This document shows positions 33,980 to 43,608 of a stretch of 64,000 nucleotides of DNA, in pieces; positions within the stretch are counted from its first letter, which is position 1; each line of letters starts with the position of its first letter. The position numbers and the translations under genes are program-made. The notes under the pieces are model-generated. The model was not told where the DNA came from and did no database searches. It saw only the letters and a program-made list of their open reading frames with translations. This DNA comes from Cryobacterium mannosilyticum (GTDB lineage: Bacteria > Actinomycetota > Actinomycetes > Actinomycetales > Microbacteriaceae): NCBI RefSeq assembly GCF_004402705.1, contig NZ_SOFM01000044.1:41529-105528 (forward strand), given 5' to 3'.

Positions 33980-34599
33980 GCCTGACTCCCACGACCTCCT
34001 CGCCCCGCGTCGCCCACCTTCAGCGGGAGACCAGCGAGTCGAGCATCGACCTGACGCTCAACCTCGACGGCACGGGTGTCTCGGACATCCAGACCTCCGT
34101 CCCGTTCTACGACCACCTGCTGACCGCGTTCGCCAAGCACTCGCTGACCGACCTGACCGTGCGCGCCCGCGGTGACATCGAGATCGACGTGCACCACACG
34201 GCGGAAGACATCGGCATCGTGCTCGGCCAGGCGATCCGCCAGGCGCTCGGCGACAAGTCGGGCATCTCCCGTTACGGTGACGCCCTCGTGCCGCTGGACG
34301 AGGCCCTCGTGCAGGCCGTCGTCGACATCTCGGGCCGCCCGTACCTGGTGCACCGCGGCGAGCCGGCCGGTTTCGAGTTCCACCTGATCGGCGGTCACTT
34401 CACCGGATCGATGGTGCGGCACGTCTTCGAGGCGATCACGTTCAACGCCGGCCTGACCGTGCACATCACCGTGCAGGGCGGCCGTGACCCGCACCACATC
34501 GCCGAGGCCGAGTTCAAGGCCTTCGCGCGCGCGTTCCGTCAGGCGAAGGCGTTCGACCCGCTCGTCTCCGGCATCCCGTCGACCAAGGGTGCGCTGTGA
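33976..34599 (+). CDS. hisB: Imidazoleglycerol-phosphate dehydratase
   Basis: Manganese enzyme of 207 aa for the sixth step of histidine synthesis; the monofunctional actinobacterial type without a phosphatase domain. Metal-binding histidine motifs: 'DVHHTAEDIGI' and 'DPHHIAEAEFKAFARA', with 'FYDHLLTAFAKHS' near the N-terminus. It overlaps both hisC (ATGA) and hisH (GTGA) by 4 nt, so translation is probably coupled through all three. Confidence 0.97.
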   Translation: MSLTPTTSSPRVAHLQRETSESSIDLTLNLDGTGVSDIQTSVPFYDHLLTAFAKHSLTDLTVRARGDIEIDVHHTAEDIGIVLGQAIRQALGDKSGISRYGDALVPLDEALVQAVVDISGRPYLVHRGEPAGFEFHLIGGHFTGSMVRHVFEAITFNAGLTVHITVQGGRDPHHIAEAEFKAFARAFRQAKAFDPLVSGIPSTKGAL

Positions 34600-35228
34600 G
34601 CCGTGTCGTCGTGTTCGACTACGGCACCGGCAACGTGCACTCGGCCGTCAAAGCGCTCGAACTGGCCGGTGCCGAGGTTACGCTGACCAGCGACCGGAAA
34701 ACGGCCCTCGAAGCCGACGGTCTCGTGGTTCCGGGGGTCGGCGCGTTCAGCGCGGTGATGGCTGCCCTCAAGGCGGTGCGCGGCGACGAGATCGTCGACC
34801 GCAGGATCGCCGGCGGCCGCCCGGTCCTCGGGATCTGCGTGGGGATGCAGGTTCTGTTCGAACACGGCGTCGAACGCGGCGTCGACACCGAGGGCCTGGG
34901 CGAATGGCCTGGCACCGTCACCCGACTCGAGGCGCCCATCCTCCCGCACATGGGCTGGAACACCGTCACCCCCGCCGAGGACTCCGTGCTGTTCCGGGAC
35001 ATCGAAGAGGAGCGGTTCTACTTCGTGCACTCCTACGCCGCTCAGGAATGGACCCTCGAGGTGATGCCGCCGTTCCCGAAGCCCCGGCTGACCTGGGCCG
35101 AGCACGGCGTCCCGTTCCTCGCCGCGGTCGAGAACGGACCGTTGTCGGCCACCCAATTCCACCCGGAGAAGTCCGGGGAGGCCGGCATCCGCCTGCTCTC
35201 CAACTGGCTCGGCTCGCTCCGCGGTTAG
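34596..35228 (+). CDS. hisH: Imidazole glycerol phosphate synthase, glutaminase subunit
   Basis: Class I amidotransferase of 210 aa that supplies ammonia to HisF. The nucleophilic cysteine is in 'LGICVGMQVLFE'; the His/Glu pair is in 'ATQFHPEKSG'. It starts at GTG overlapping the hisB stop. Its partner hisF is not in this window, so the complex must be assembled from a distant gene. Confidence 0.96.
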   Translation: MSRVVVFDYGTGNVHSAVKALELAGAEVTLTSDRKTALEADGLVVPGVGAFSAVMAALKAVRGDEIVDRRIAGGRPVLGICVGMQVLFEHGVERGVDTEGLGEWPGTVTRLEAPILPHMGWNTVTPAEDSVLFRDIEEERFYFVHSYAAQEWTLEVMPPFPKPRLTWAEHGVPFLAAVENGPLSATQFHPEKSGEAGIRLLSNWLGSLRG

Positions 35229-35282
35229 CCGGTCCCTTCGCCTGACCCTGGGCCGCGCGCCCACCCCGATCTGAGGACTCCC

Positions 35283-36029
35283 ATGACTGAGCAGCACCCC
35301 ACCCCGCGTCTCGTACTCCTGCCCGCCGTCGACGTGGCCGGCGGCAAGGCCGTGCGCCTCACCCAGGGCGAGGCCGGCACCGAGACCAACTATGGCGACC
35401 CGGTCGACGCGGCCCTCGACTGGGCCAGGCAGGGTGCCGAATGGATCCACCTCGTCGACCTCGACGCGGCGTTCGGCCGTGGCAACAACACCGAGGTGAT
35501 CAGGAACGTGATCCGCTCGCTGCCAGGCGTTCGGATCGAACTCTCCGGCGGCATCCGTGACGACGCGTCCCTCGCGGCCGCGCTCGGCGCCGGCGTCAGC
35601 CGGATCAACCTCGGCACCGCGGCGCTCGAGGACCCCGAGTGGGCGGCCCGGGTGATCACGGAGCACGGCGACGCCGTCGCGGTCGGACTGGACGTGCGCG
35701 GGACGACCCTCGCGGCACGCGGCTGGACCAAGGACGGCGGCGACCTCTGGCAGGTACTCGCCCGGCTGGAAGACGCCGGCTGCGCCCGGTACGTCGTCAC
35801 CGATGTCACCAAGGACGGCACCCTGCAGGGCCCCAACATCGAGCTGCTCCGCCGGGTGATGGAGCGCACCGACCGCCCCGTCGTGGCGTCGGGCGGCATC
35901 TCCAGCCTCGCCGACATCGCCGCGCTGCGCGAGCTCGTCCCGCTCGGCCTCGAGGGCACGATCGTGGGCAAGGCCCTCTACGCGGGCGCCTTCACCCTGG
36001 GCGAGGCACTGGATGTCGCCGGCGCGTAA
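35283..36029 (+). CDS. priA: Phosphoribosyl isomerase A (HisA/TrpF bifunctional)
   Basis: TIM-barrel isomerase of 248 aa. In actinobacteria the HisA homologue PriA isomerises both ProFAR (histidine) and phosphoribosyl-anthranilate (tryptophan). The catalytic Asp pair is Asp17 ('LLPAVDVAGGKAVRL') and the Asp in 'VVTDVTKDGTLQGPN'. Dual specificity is assigned from the taxon, since a trpF elsewhere cannot be excluded. It begins 54 nt after hisH and overlaps the SseB gene by 17 nt. Confidence 0.93.
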   Translation: MTEQHPTPRLVLLPAVDVAGGKAVRLTQGEAGTETNYGDPVDAALDWARQGAEWIHLVDLDAAFGRGNNTEVIRNVIRSLPGVRIELSGGIRDDASLAAALGAGVSRINLGTAALEDPEWAARVITEHGDAVAVGLDVRGTTLAARGWTKDGGDLWQVLARLEDAGCARYVVTDVTKDGTLQGPNIELLRRVMERTDRPVVASGGISSLADIAALRELVPLGLEGTIVGKALYAGAFTLGEALDVAGA

Positions 36030-36807
36030 CCTCGGTTCGACCGGCGAACCGGCCGGTCCCGCCGATTCCGCCGGGCAGCCGTGGGCCGGCCGGGAATTCG
36101 AGGCGAACACCCATGCCGACGACGACGGGGCGGCGCCCGAGGCGCTGCTTGCCGCCCTCGCGCTCTTCCGCGCCCGCGAGACCGGGGAGGAGAGCGTCGT
36201 CGACGCCCTCCGCACGGCCCGGCTGCTCATCCCGCTCGTGACCGCGCTCGGCGACGCCGGCGTCGGCCCGACCGGTCTCGTCATCGACAAGACCCAGGAA
36301 CTCTCGATCATCACCGTGGCCGGCCCCGACGGCCGTGGGGTTCTGCCCGTGTTCTCCTCGACGGCCGCGATGCGGTCCTGGAACCCCGAGGCCCGTCCCG
36401 TCCCGTCCGACGGTGTGCGGGTGGCGCTGGCGGCAGCCCAGGAGAACACCGACCTGGTCGTGCTCGATCCGACCACCGACACCGAATTCGTCATCCGGCG
36501 CCCCGCGCTGTGGGCGATCGCCCAGTCGCAACCGTGGACGCCCAGCTACGCGAGCAGGCAGGTGGCGGATGCCTTCGCCGCCTCGATCGCCACCGAGCTG
36601 ACGGTGCTCGACGCCCGGCTCAGCGCCGGGGACCCGCAGTCCCGGCTGGCCGGCCCCGAACTGATCGTCCGGCTGGAACTGGTCGACGGGCTCACCCGCA
36701 CCGAACTGGACGCCACCCTCGCCCGGCTCGCCGCCCGCTGGTCGGCGAGCGACGTCATCGCCACCCAGGTCGATTCCCTCCGGGTGCAGCTCAGCGGGTC
36801 CGCATAG
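36013..36807 (+). CDS. SseB-family protein
   Basis: 264 aa, SseB N-terminal-like domain. Features: 'LLAALALFRARETGEESVV', 'LIPLVTALG', 'LPVFSSTAAMRSWNPEARPVP' and 'LVVLDPTTDTEFVIRRPALWAIAQ'. The biochemical role of actinobacterial SseB proteins is unknown; the gene regularly follows hisA/priA. It overlaps priA by 17 nt and probably ends the his transcript. Confidence 0.88.
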   Translation: MSPARNLGSTGEPAGPADSAGQPWAGREFEANTHADDDGAAPEALLAALALFRARETGEESVVDALRTARLLIPLVTALGDAGVGPTGLVIDKTQELSIITVAGPDGRGVLPVFSSTAAMRSWNPEARPVPSDGVRVALAAAQENTDLVVLDPTTDTEFVIRRPALWAIAQSQPWTPSYASRQVADAFAASIATELTVLDARLSAGDPQSRLAGPELIVRLELVDGLTRTELDATLARLAARWSASDVIATQVDSLRVQLSGSA

Positions 36808-36856
36808 CCTCCGGTGGAAAGCGGCGCCGGTCAGTCGTTTCGGGCAAGATGGTGCC

Positions 36857-39800
36857 ATGACCGAGGTGCTGCGACGATTCTCACCGGCCACCCGGGCGTG
36901 GTTCGGCGAGGCGTTCACGGCGCCCACCCCGGCCCAGCTCGGCGCCTGGGACGCCATCTCCCGCGGCTCGCACGCGCTCGTCGTCGCGCCGACCGGCTCA
37001 GGCAAGACGCTCGCGGCCTTCCTCTGGGCCATCGACCGGCTGGCCTCCCGGGCCGGTGAACCCGGAGCGGGCGACGCGCCCCCGACGACGACCGTGCTCT
37101 ACATCTCCCCGCTCAAGGCCCTCGGCGTCGACGTCGAACGCAACCTCCGCGCGCCGCTCGTCGGCATCAGCCAGGCCGCGCTGCGCCTCGGGCTCGAACC
37201 GCCCCGGGTCAGCGTCGGCGTGCGCTCCGGAGACACCCCCGCCGCCGACCGGCGCCGCCTGGTCAAGGTGCCGCCCGACATCCTGATCACCACCCCCGAG
37301 TCCCTGTTCCTCATGCTCACCTCGGCGGCGCGGGAATCCCTGCGCGGCATCGACACGGTCATCATCGACGAGGTACACGCCGTCGCCGCCAGCAAACGCG
37401 GCGCGCACCTCGCCCTCTCCCTCGAACGGCTCGACGACCTGCTCGCCGCCCCGGCCCAACGGATCGGGCTGTCCGCCACCGTGCGCCCGGCCTCCGAGGT
37501 CGCCCGTTTCCTCGGCGGCTCCGCGGCCGTGGAGATCGTCGCCCCGGCCGCCGGCAAACGGTTCGACCTGCGGGTCGTGGTCCCCGTGGACGACATGAGC
37601 CAGGTCGGCCCGGTCGAGCCCCGGGAAGGCCAGGCCGCGGCATCCGCACCGCAGCCGGGGTCGATCTGGCCGCACGTGGAGGAGGCGATCGTCGACGAGG
37701 TGCTCGCGCACTCCTCCTCGATCGTGTTCGCAAACTCCCGGCGGTTGGCCGAACGCCTCACCGCGCGCTTCAACGAGATCTACGCCGGGCGGCTGCAGGA
37801 CGCCGAAGCGGGCGAGGACCCGGCCGGTCAGGCAGACACCGACCGGCCGGCGGCAACGGATGCCCGTGCCGCCGCGCAGCCGGCGCCCCGCCAACCGGCC
37901 GAGCTGATGGGGGCCAGCGGCCGGAGCGAGGGCGCGGAACCCGTGCTCGCCCGCGCGCACCACGGCTCGGTCAGCCGAGAACAGCGGGCCATGATCGAGG
38001 ACGACCTCAAGAGCGGGCGGCTGCGCTGCGTGGTGGCGACCTCCAGCCTGGAGCTCGGCATCGATATGGGCGCGGTCGACCTTGTCGTGCAGGTCGAGTC
38101 GCCGCCGTCTGTCGCGAGCGGGCTGCAGCGGATCGGCCGGGCCGGCCACCAGGTCGGCGAGGTCTCCCGCGGTGTCATCTACCCCAAGCACCGGGCCGAC
38201 CTCATCCACTCCGCGGTCGCCGCGGAACGGATGGTGGCCGGGCTGATCGAGTCCCTGTCCGTGCCGGCCAACCCGCTCGACATCCTCGCCCAGCAGACCG
38301 TGGCCGTCACGGCGCTCGAACCGGTGCAGGTCGAGGACTGGTTCGACACCGTGCGCCGGAGCGCGCCGTTTCACACCCTGCCGCGTTCCGCGTTCGAAGC
38401 CACCCTCGACCTGCTCGCCGGGCGCTACCCGTCCGACCAGTTCGCGGAACTCCGGCCCCGGATCGTCTGGGACCGGGAGGCCGGAATCCTCACCGGACGG
38501 CCCGGCGCCCAACGGCTGGCCGTGACGAGCGGCGGCACCATCCCCGACCGAGGCCTCTTCGGCGTGTTCATGGTCGGCGGGGAGCAGGCCACCGGCCGCC
38601 GGGTCGGCGAACTCGATGAGGAGATGGTGTACGAGTCCCGGGTCGGCGACGTCTTCGCCCTCGGCGCGACCAGCTGGCGCATCCAGGAGATCACCCACGA
38701 CCGGGTCCTCGTCGTCCCCGCCTTCGGCGAACCCGGCCGGCTGCCGTTCTGGAAGGGCGACGGCCTCGGCCGTCCCGCCGAACTCGGCGAAGCCATCGGC
38801 GCCTTCATCCGGGAGGTCTCCGCACTCCCGGCGGCGGAGGCCAGGGCCCGCTGCTCGGCCGGCGGCCTCGACGACCGCGCGGTCACCAACCTGCTCTCCT
38901 TCCTCGGCGACCAGCGCGCCGCGACCAGCCACCTGCCGACCGACCGCACCCTCGTCGTCGAACGGTTCCGCGACGAGCTCGGCGACTGGCGCGTCGTGAT
39001 GCATTCCCCCTTCGGCATGCAGGTGCATTCGCCCTGGGCGCTCGCCGTCGCCGCCCGGGTGCGGGAGCGATACGGGATCGACGGGGGCTGCGTCGCCAGC
39101 GACGACGGCATCGTCGCCCGCATCCCCGACACCGACTCCGAACCGCCGGGCGCCTCCCTCTTCGTCTTCGACCCCGACGAACTCGAACAGCTCGTCACCG
39201 ATGAGGTGGGCGGGTCCGCCCTGTTCGCCTCCCGGTTCCGGGAATGCGCCGCCCGGGCGCTGCTCCTCCCGCGCTACAACCCGGGCACCCGGTCCCCGCT
39301 CTGGCAGCAGCGGCAGAAGGCGTCGCAGCTGCTCGAGGTGGCCCGGGCCTTCCCGACCTTCCCGATCATCCTCGAAACCATCCGCGAGTGCCTCCAGGAC
39401 GTCTACGACCTGCCGGCGCTGGTCGGCCTGGCCCGGCGGATCGCCGACCGGTCGCTGCGGCTGGTGGAGGTGCACACGGACACCGCCAGCCCGTTCGCCA
39501 GCACCCTCCTGTTCGGCTACGTGGCGGCCTTCATGTACGAGGGCGACTCCCCGCTGGCCGAACGACGGGCCACCGCCCTCTCGATCGACTCCAGCCTGCT
39601 CGCCGAGCTGCTCGGCCGGGTCGAACTGCGCGAGCTGCTCGACCCGGCGGTGATCGAGGCGACCGACCAGGAACTGCAACGGCTCCCCGACGACCGCAAG
39701 GCGAAGGGGATCGAGGGGATCGCCGACCTGCTCCGCGGCCTCGGCCCGCTGACCACCGCCGAGGTCGCCGCCCGGCTCGCCGTCGCCCAGGGGTCGGAGG

Positions 39801-41503
39801 CAACCCAGGGGCCGGGCGCGGCGGAGGGGCTGCTCGAACTCGCCGCCGCCAGGCGGGTGCTTCAGGTCAGTTACGCCGGTCGGGACTGGTGGGCCGGAAT
39901 CGAAGACGCCGGCCGGCTGCGCGACGCCCTCGGCGTGCCGGTGCCGCTCGGTGTTCCCGCCGCGTTCACCGAGCCCGTCCCCGACCCGCTCGGCGACCTC
40001 GTCAGCCGGTACGCCCGCACCCATGGGCCGTTCACCACCGCCGACCTCGCCGCGCGCTTCGGCCTGGGCCCGGCCGTCGTCCTCGGCGCCCTGCGCCGGC
40101 TGGCCGGGGCCCGCCGGATCGTCGAGGGCGAGTTCCGTCCGCACGGCACCGGAAGCGAATGGTGCGACGCCGAGGTGCTGCGGCGGTTGCGACGGCGCTC
40201 GCTCGCCGCGCTCCGGCACGAGGTCGAACCCGTCGACCAGGTCACGGTCGGGCGGTTCCTGCCGGTCTGGCAGCATGTCGGCGGCCGGCTGCGCGGAATC
40301 GACGGCGTCGCATCCGTGATCGAACAGCTCGAGGGCGCGCGGATCCCCGCCTCGGCCTGGGAATCCCTCGTTCTGCCCGCCCGGGTCGCCGACTACCGGC
40401 CGGCGATGCTCGACGAGCTCACCAACTCGGGCGAGGTGCTCTGGGCCGGGGCCGGCACCCTCGCCGGCAACGACGGCTGGATCAGCCTGCACCTGGCCGA
40501 GACGGCGCCGCTCACCCTGCCCGCTCCGTCCCCGTTCGAGACGAGCCCGCTGCAACAGGAGATCCTCGGCACGCTCGGCGGCGGGGGAGGGTTCTTCTTC
40601 CGCCAGCTCGCCGATGCCGTCGGCAGCCAGGACGACACCGTCCTCGCCGTCGCGCTCTGGGACCTGGTCTGGGCCGGGCTCGTCGGCAACGACACCTTCG
40701 CCCCGGTGCGCTCGCTCATCGCCGGCGGGCACACCGCCCACTCCACCCGCCGGCCGGCCCCGCGGGCCCGGCTGCACGGCGGGCGCATCCTGGCCAGGCC
40801 GAGCCTGCCGCAGCGGGGCGGGCCGCCGACCGTCTCCGGCCGCTGGTCGATCGTGCCCGTCGCCGACGACTCGCCCACCCGCCGTGCGCACGCGCTCGGC
40901 GAGACCCTGCTCGAACGCTACGGCGTGGTGACCCGCGGGGCCGTGGCCGGGGAGGGGGTGACCGGCGGGTTCGCCCTGGTCTACCGCACCCTGCGCGGCT
41001 TCGAGGAGGTCGGCCGCTGCCGCCGCGGCTACTTCATCGAGGGGCTCGGCGCGGCCCAGTTCGCCACCGTCGGCACGATCGACCGGCTGCGTTCCTTCGT
41101 CGAACTCGGCCGCGGCGCCGGGGCGCCCGCCGAGCCGGTGGCGGTCACCCTGGCCGCCACCGACCCGGCCAACCCCTACGGTTCCGTGCTGCCCTGGCCG
41201 GCCCTGCCGGAGGGCACCAGCCACCGGCCCGGGCGCAAGGCCGGCGCCCTCGTGGTGATCGTCGACGGCGCCCTCGCGCTCTATGTCGAGCGCGGCGGCA
41301 AATCCGTGCTCGCCTACGCCGCGGGCGACGCCGTCCTCGCCGCGGCGGCGACCGCCCTGGCCCGCACCATCTCCGCCGGCCGGGTCGTCAAGCTCGGCGT
41401 CGAATCCGTCAACGGCCTCTTCGTGATCGGCACCCCGGCCGGGCAGGCGCTGCAGGCCGCCGGGTTCGGCGTCACCCCGAAGGGGCTGAAGCTGCATGCC
41501 TGA
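36857..41503 (+). CDS. lhr: Large ATP-dependent helicase Lhr
   Basis: 1548-aa superfamily 2 helicase. Motif I is 'VAPTGSGKT' at about residues 43-51, motif II is DEVH near 170 ('IIDEVHAV'), motif III is 'GLSATVRP' and motif VI is 'QRIGRAGHQ'. A ~50-residue Ala/Pro-rich insert interrupts the second RecA fold (about residues 322-372). A winged helix and the long Lhr C-terminal domain (~650 aa) follow. Mycobacterial Lhr is a 3'-to-5' translocase that unwinds RNA:DNA hybrids and is induced by DNA damage. It overlaps nei by 8 nt, as lhr and nei are adjacent in Mycobacterium tuberculosis. No SOS box was seen upstream; CAAGAT lies 6 nt before the ATG. Confidence 0.95.
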   Translation: MTEVLRRFSPATRAWFGEAFTAPTPAQLGAWDAISRGSHALVVAPTGSGKTLAAFLWAIDRLASRAGEPGAGDAPPTTTVLYISPLKALGVDVERNLRAPLVGISQAALRLGLEPPRVSVGVRSGDTPAADRRRLVKVPPDILITTPESLFLMLTSAARESLRGIDTVIIDEVHAVAASKRGAHLALSLERLDDLLAAPAQRIGLSATVRPASEVARFLGGSAAVEIVAPAAGKRFDLRVVVPVDDMSQVGPVEPREGQAAASAPQPGSIWPHVEEAIVDEVLAHSSSIVFANSRRLAERLTARFNEIYAGRLQDAEAGEDPAGQADTDRPAATDARAAAQPAPRQPAELMGASGRSEGAEPVLARAHHGSVSREQRAMIEDDLKSGRLRCVVATSSLELGIDMGAVDLVVQVESPPSVASGLQRIGRAGHQVGEVSRGVIYPKHRADLIHSAVAAERMVAGLIESLSVPANPLDILAQQTVAVTALEPVQVEDWFDTVRRSAPFHTLPRSAFEATLDLLAGRYPSDQFAELRPRIVWDREAGILTGRPGAQRLAVTSGGTIPDRGLFGVFMVGGEQATGRRVGELDEEMVYESRVGDVFALGATSWRIQEITHDRVLVVPAFGEPGRLPFWKGDGLGRPAELGEAIGAFIREVSALPAAEARARCSAGGLDDRAVTNLLSFLGDQRAATSHLPTDRTLVVERFRDELGDWRVVMHSPFGMQVHSPWALAVAARVRERYGIDGGCVASDDGIVARIPDTDSEPPGASLFVFDPDELEQLVTDEVGGSALFASRFRECAARALLLPRYNPGTRSPLWQQRQKASQLLEVARAFPTFPIILETIRECLQDVYDLPALVGLARRIADRSLRLVEVHTDTASPFASTLLFGYVAAFMYEGDSPLAERRATALSIDSSLLAELLGRVELRELLDPAVIEATDQELQRLPDDRKAKGIEGIADLLRGLGPLTTAEVAARLAVAQGSEATQGPGAAEGLLELAAARRVLQVSYAGRDWWAGIEDAGRLRDALGVPVPLGVPAAFTEPVPDPLGDLVSRYARTHGPFTTADLAARFGLGPAVVLGALRRLAGARRIVEGEFRPHGTGSEWCDAEVLRRLRRRSLAALRHEVEPVDQVTVGRFLPVWQHVGGRLRGIDGVASVIEQLEGARIPASAWESLVLPARVADYRPAMLDELTNSGEVLWAGAGTLAGNDGWISLHLAETAPLTLPAPSPFETSPLQQEILGTLGGGGGFFFRQLADAVGSQDDTVLAVALWDLVWAGLVGNDTFAPVRSLIAGGHTAHSTRRPAPRARLHGGRILARPSLPQRGGPPTVSGRWSIVPVADDSPTRRAHALGETLLERYGVVTRGAVAGEGVTGGFALVYRTLRGFEEVGRCRRGYFIEGLGAAQFATVGTIDRLRSFVELGRGAGAPAEPVAVTLAATDPANPYGSVLPWPALPEGTSHRPGRKAGALVVIVDGALALYVERGGKSVLAYAAGDAVLAAAATALARTISAGRVVKLGVESVNGLFVIGTPAGQALQAAGFGVTPKGLKLHA

Positions 41504-42275
41504 GGGCGACACCGTCTACCGCGCTGCCCGCACCCTCGACGGCGCCCTGCACGGGGCCACGCTCACCCGGTGCGACCTCCGCGTTCCCCGCTTCGCCACC
41601 GTCGACCTGACCGGCGAGACCGTGCACGAGGTGGCCAGCCGGGGAAAGCATCTGTTGATGCGGGTGGGGGAGGCCAGCATCCATTCGCACCTGAAGATGG
41701 AGGGTGCCTGGCACCTGTACCGGCCGGGGGCGGCATGGCGGAGGCCCGCGTTCCAGGCCCGCGCCGTGCTCGAGACGGCGGACTGGGTGGCGGTGGGTTT
41801 CGACCTCGGCCTGCTCGAGGTGCTCCCGCTGGCCGACGAATCCGCCCGGCTCGACTATCTGGGGCCCGACTTGCTCGGACCCGATTGGGACGCGGCCGAG
41901 GCGGTGCGCCGCCTCCGGTCCCGGCCCGAGCGCGCGGTCGCCGTGGCCCTGGCCGACCAGTCCAACCTCGCCGGGCTCGGCAACGAATACGTCAACGAGA
42001 TCTGCTTCCTGCGCGGCCTGCTGCCGACCCGTCCCGTCGGCGAGGTGACGGATGTCCCGGCGCTGGTGGCCCTCGCCCGTCGCCTGATCTTCTTCAACCG
42101 CGACCGCGCCGAGCGGATCACCACCGGCAACACCCGCCGCGGAGCCCAGGACTGGGTGTTCTCCCGCGCCGGCCTGCCCTGCCGGCGGTGCGGCACCCCG
42201 ATCGAGCGGGGCCGGCTCGGCCGCAACGCCCTCGAACAACGGGACACCTTCTGGTGCCCGCGCTGCCAAACCTGA
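41496..42275 (+). CDS. nei: Endonuclease VIII-like DNA glycosylase (Nei2)
   Basis: Bifunctional glycosylase/AP lyase of the Fpg/Nei family for oxidised bases; 259 aa. The catalytic Pro-Glu follows the initiator Met ('MPEGDTVYRAA'). The helix-two-turn-helix has 'SNLAGLGNEYVNEICFL'. The C-terminal zinc finger has two CxxC pairs ('LPCRRCGTPI', 'FWCPRCQ'). It overlaps lhr by 8 nt, so helicase and glycosylase are translationally coupled. Confidence 0.94.
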   Translation: MPEGDTVYRAARTLDGALHGATLTRCDLRVPRFATVDLTGETVHEVASRGKHLLMRVGEASIHSHLKMEGAWHLYRPGAAWRRPAFQARAVLETADWVAVGFDLGLLEVLPLADESARLDYLGPDLLGPDWDAAEAVRRLRSRPERAVAVALADQSNLAGLGNEYVNEICFLRGLLPTRPVGEVTDVPALVALARRLIFFNRDRAERITTGNTRRGAQDWVFSRAGLPCRRCGTPIERGRLGRNALEQRDTFWCPRCQT

Positions 42276-42283
42276 CCCGCACC

Positions 42284-42349
42284 CCAGGTCGCCGAACTGT
42301 GACTTCGGCCGGCCGAAAAAGCCGTCGAACTCACAGTTCGGCGGCCTGG
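42284..42349. repeat. Nested inverted repeat between convergent nei and DUF1844 genes
   Basis: Outer arms CCAGGTCGCCGAACTGTGA (42284-42302) and TCACAGTTCGGCGGCCTGG (42331-42349) pair over 19 bp with one G-T. Inside is a perfect 14-bp palindrome, TTCGGCCGGCCGAA (42304-42317). It could act as a bidirectional terminator. The long conserved arms and nesting also suit a REP or MITE-like element. Confidence 0.7.
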
Positions 42350-42358
42350 ACGGGCCGG

Positions 42359-42706
42359 CTAGTTGACCGGGCCGGTGAACTTCTCGCCCGGGCCCTGGCC
42401 GATCGGGTCCGGGATCGCCGACGCCTCGCGGAAGGCGAGCTGCAGCGACCGCAGGCCGTCGCGCAGGCTCCGCGCGTGCATGTCGGAGATGTCGGGGGCG
42501 GCGGCGGTGATCAGGCCGGCGAGGGCGGTGATGAGTTTGCGCGCCTCGTCGAGGTCGGTCTGCGCCTCCGGGTCGTCGGCGAGGCCGACCTTGACCGCGG
42601 CCGCGCTCATCAGGTGCACGGATGCGGTCGTGATGATCTCGACCGCGGCCACATCGGCGATATCCCGGGTGGCTTGAAGTGCTTCCTGCTCGTTGCTACT
42701 CGTCAC
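42359..42706 (-). CDS. DUF1844 protein
   Basis: 115-aa, mostly helical cytoplasmic protein of unknown function: 'AAVEIITTASVHLMSAAAVKVGL', then 'TDLDEARKLITALAGLI', matching the DUF1844 pattern. It starts at GTG with AGAGGAA upstream. It is encoded divergently from infC, its usual place in actinobacteria. Confidence 0.88.
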   Translation of the reverse strand: MTSSNEQEALQATRDIADVAAVEIITTASVHLMSAAAVKVGLADDPEAQTDLDEARKLITALAGLITAAAPDISDMHARSLRDGLRSLQLAFREASAIPDPIGQGPGEKFTGPVN

Positions 42707-42719
42707 TGAATTCCTCTGT

Positions 42720-42981
42720 TAGACTCGTCCGGGCTCCGAGATGCAAATCTCGGTACGAAAGTGGATAATCTCCCACCCGCGCATACCGCTTCATCAAGGT
42801 TACCGGGTTGTTTACACTCCGCCGTCGCGGCGCTGGATCTCCAGTTCGCGAAGGTAGACAGGGTGTCGTAGACGGTGTTCGAACGAAAAGTTCAGACCCG
42901 GATACGCGATTTTCCTCTCTTCGTCTGCGGGCGACATCCGTCGTCAGTTGCAGTCACGATGCATGAGAAGAGGAGAGACGC
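42720..42981 (+). promoter_or_regulatory. Promoter region and long leader of infC operon
   Basis: The 275-nt DUF1844-infC gap holds no gene. It has two candidate -10 boxes: TAGACT (42720-42725) and TACACT (42813-42818). After the first comes a hairpin with GNRA loop, CCGAGAT-GCAA-ATCTCGG (42736-42753). The translation signal AAGAGGAG lies at 42968-42975. TCTCTTC (42916-42922) can pair with GAAGAGG (42967-42973) and hide it. The layout suits feedback control of the IF3/L35/L20 operon. Confidence 0.45.

Positions 42982-43600
<619 letters not shown>

Positions 43601-43608
<8 letters not shown>

Noticed and set aside
36998..41512. A 1504-residue open frame on the minus strand opposite lhr
   Set aside because: Mirror frame produced by strong G/C third-position bias in lhr; Gly/Arg/Asp/His-rich composition with no domain, while lhr shows complete helicase motifs.
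42878..42896. TCGAACGAAAAGTTCAG in the infC leader as an SOS box
   Set aside because: The half-sites are separated by 5 instead of 4 nt and the right half is degraded; infC is not an SOS gene.
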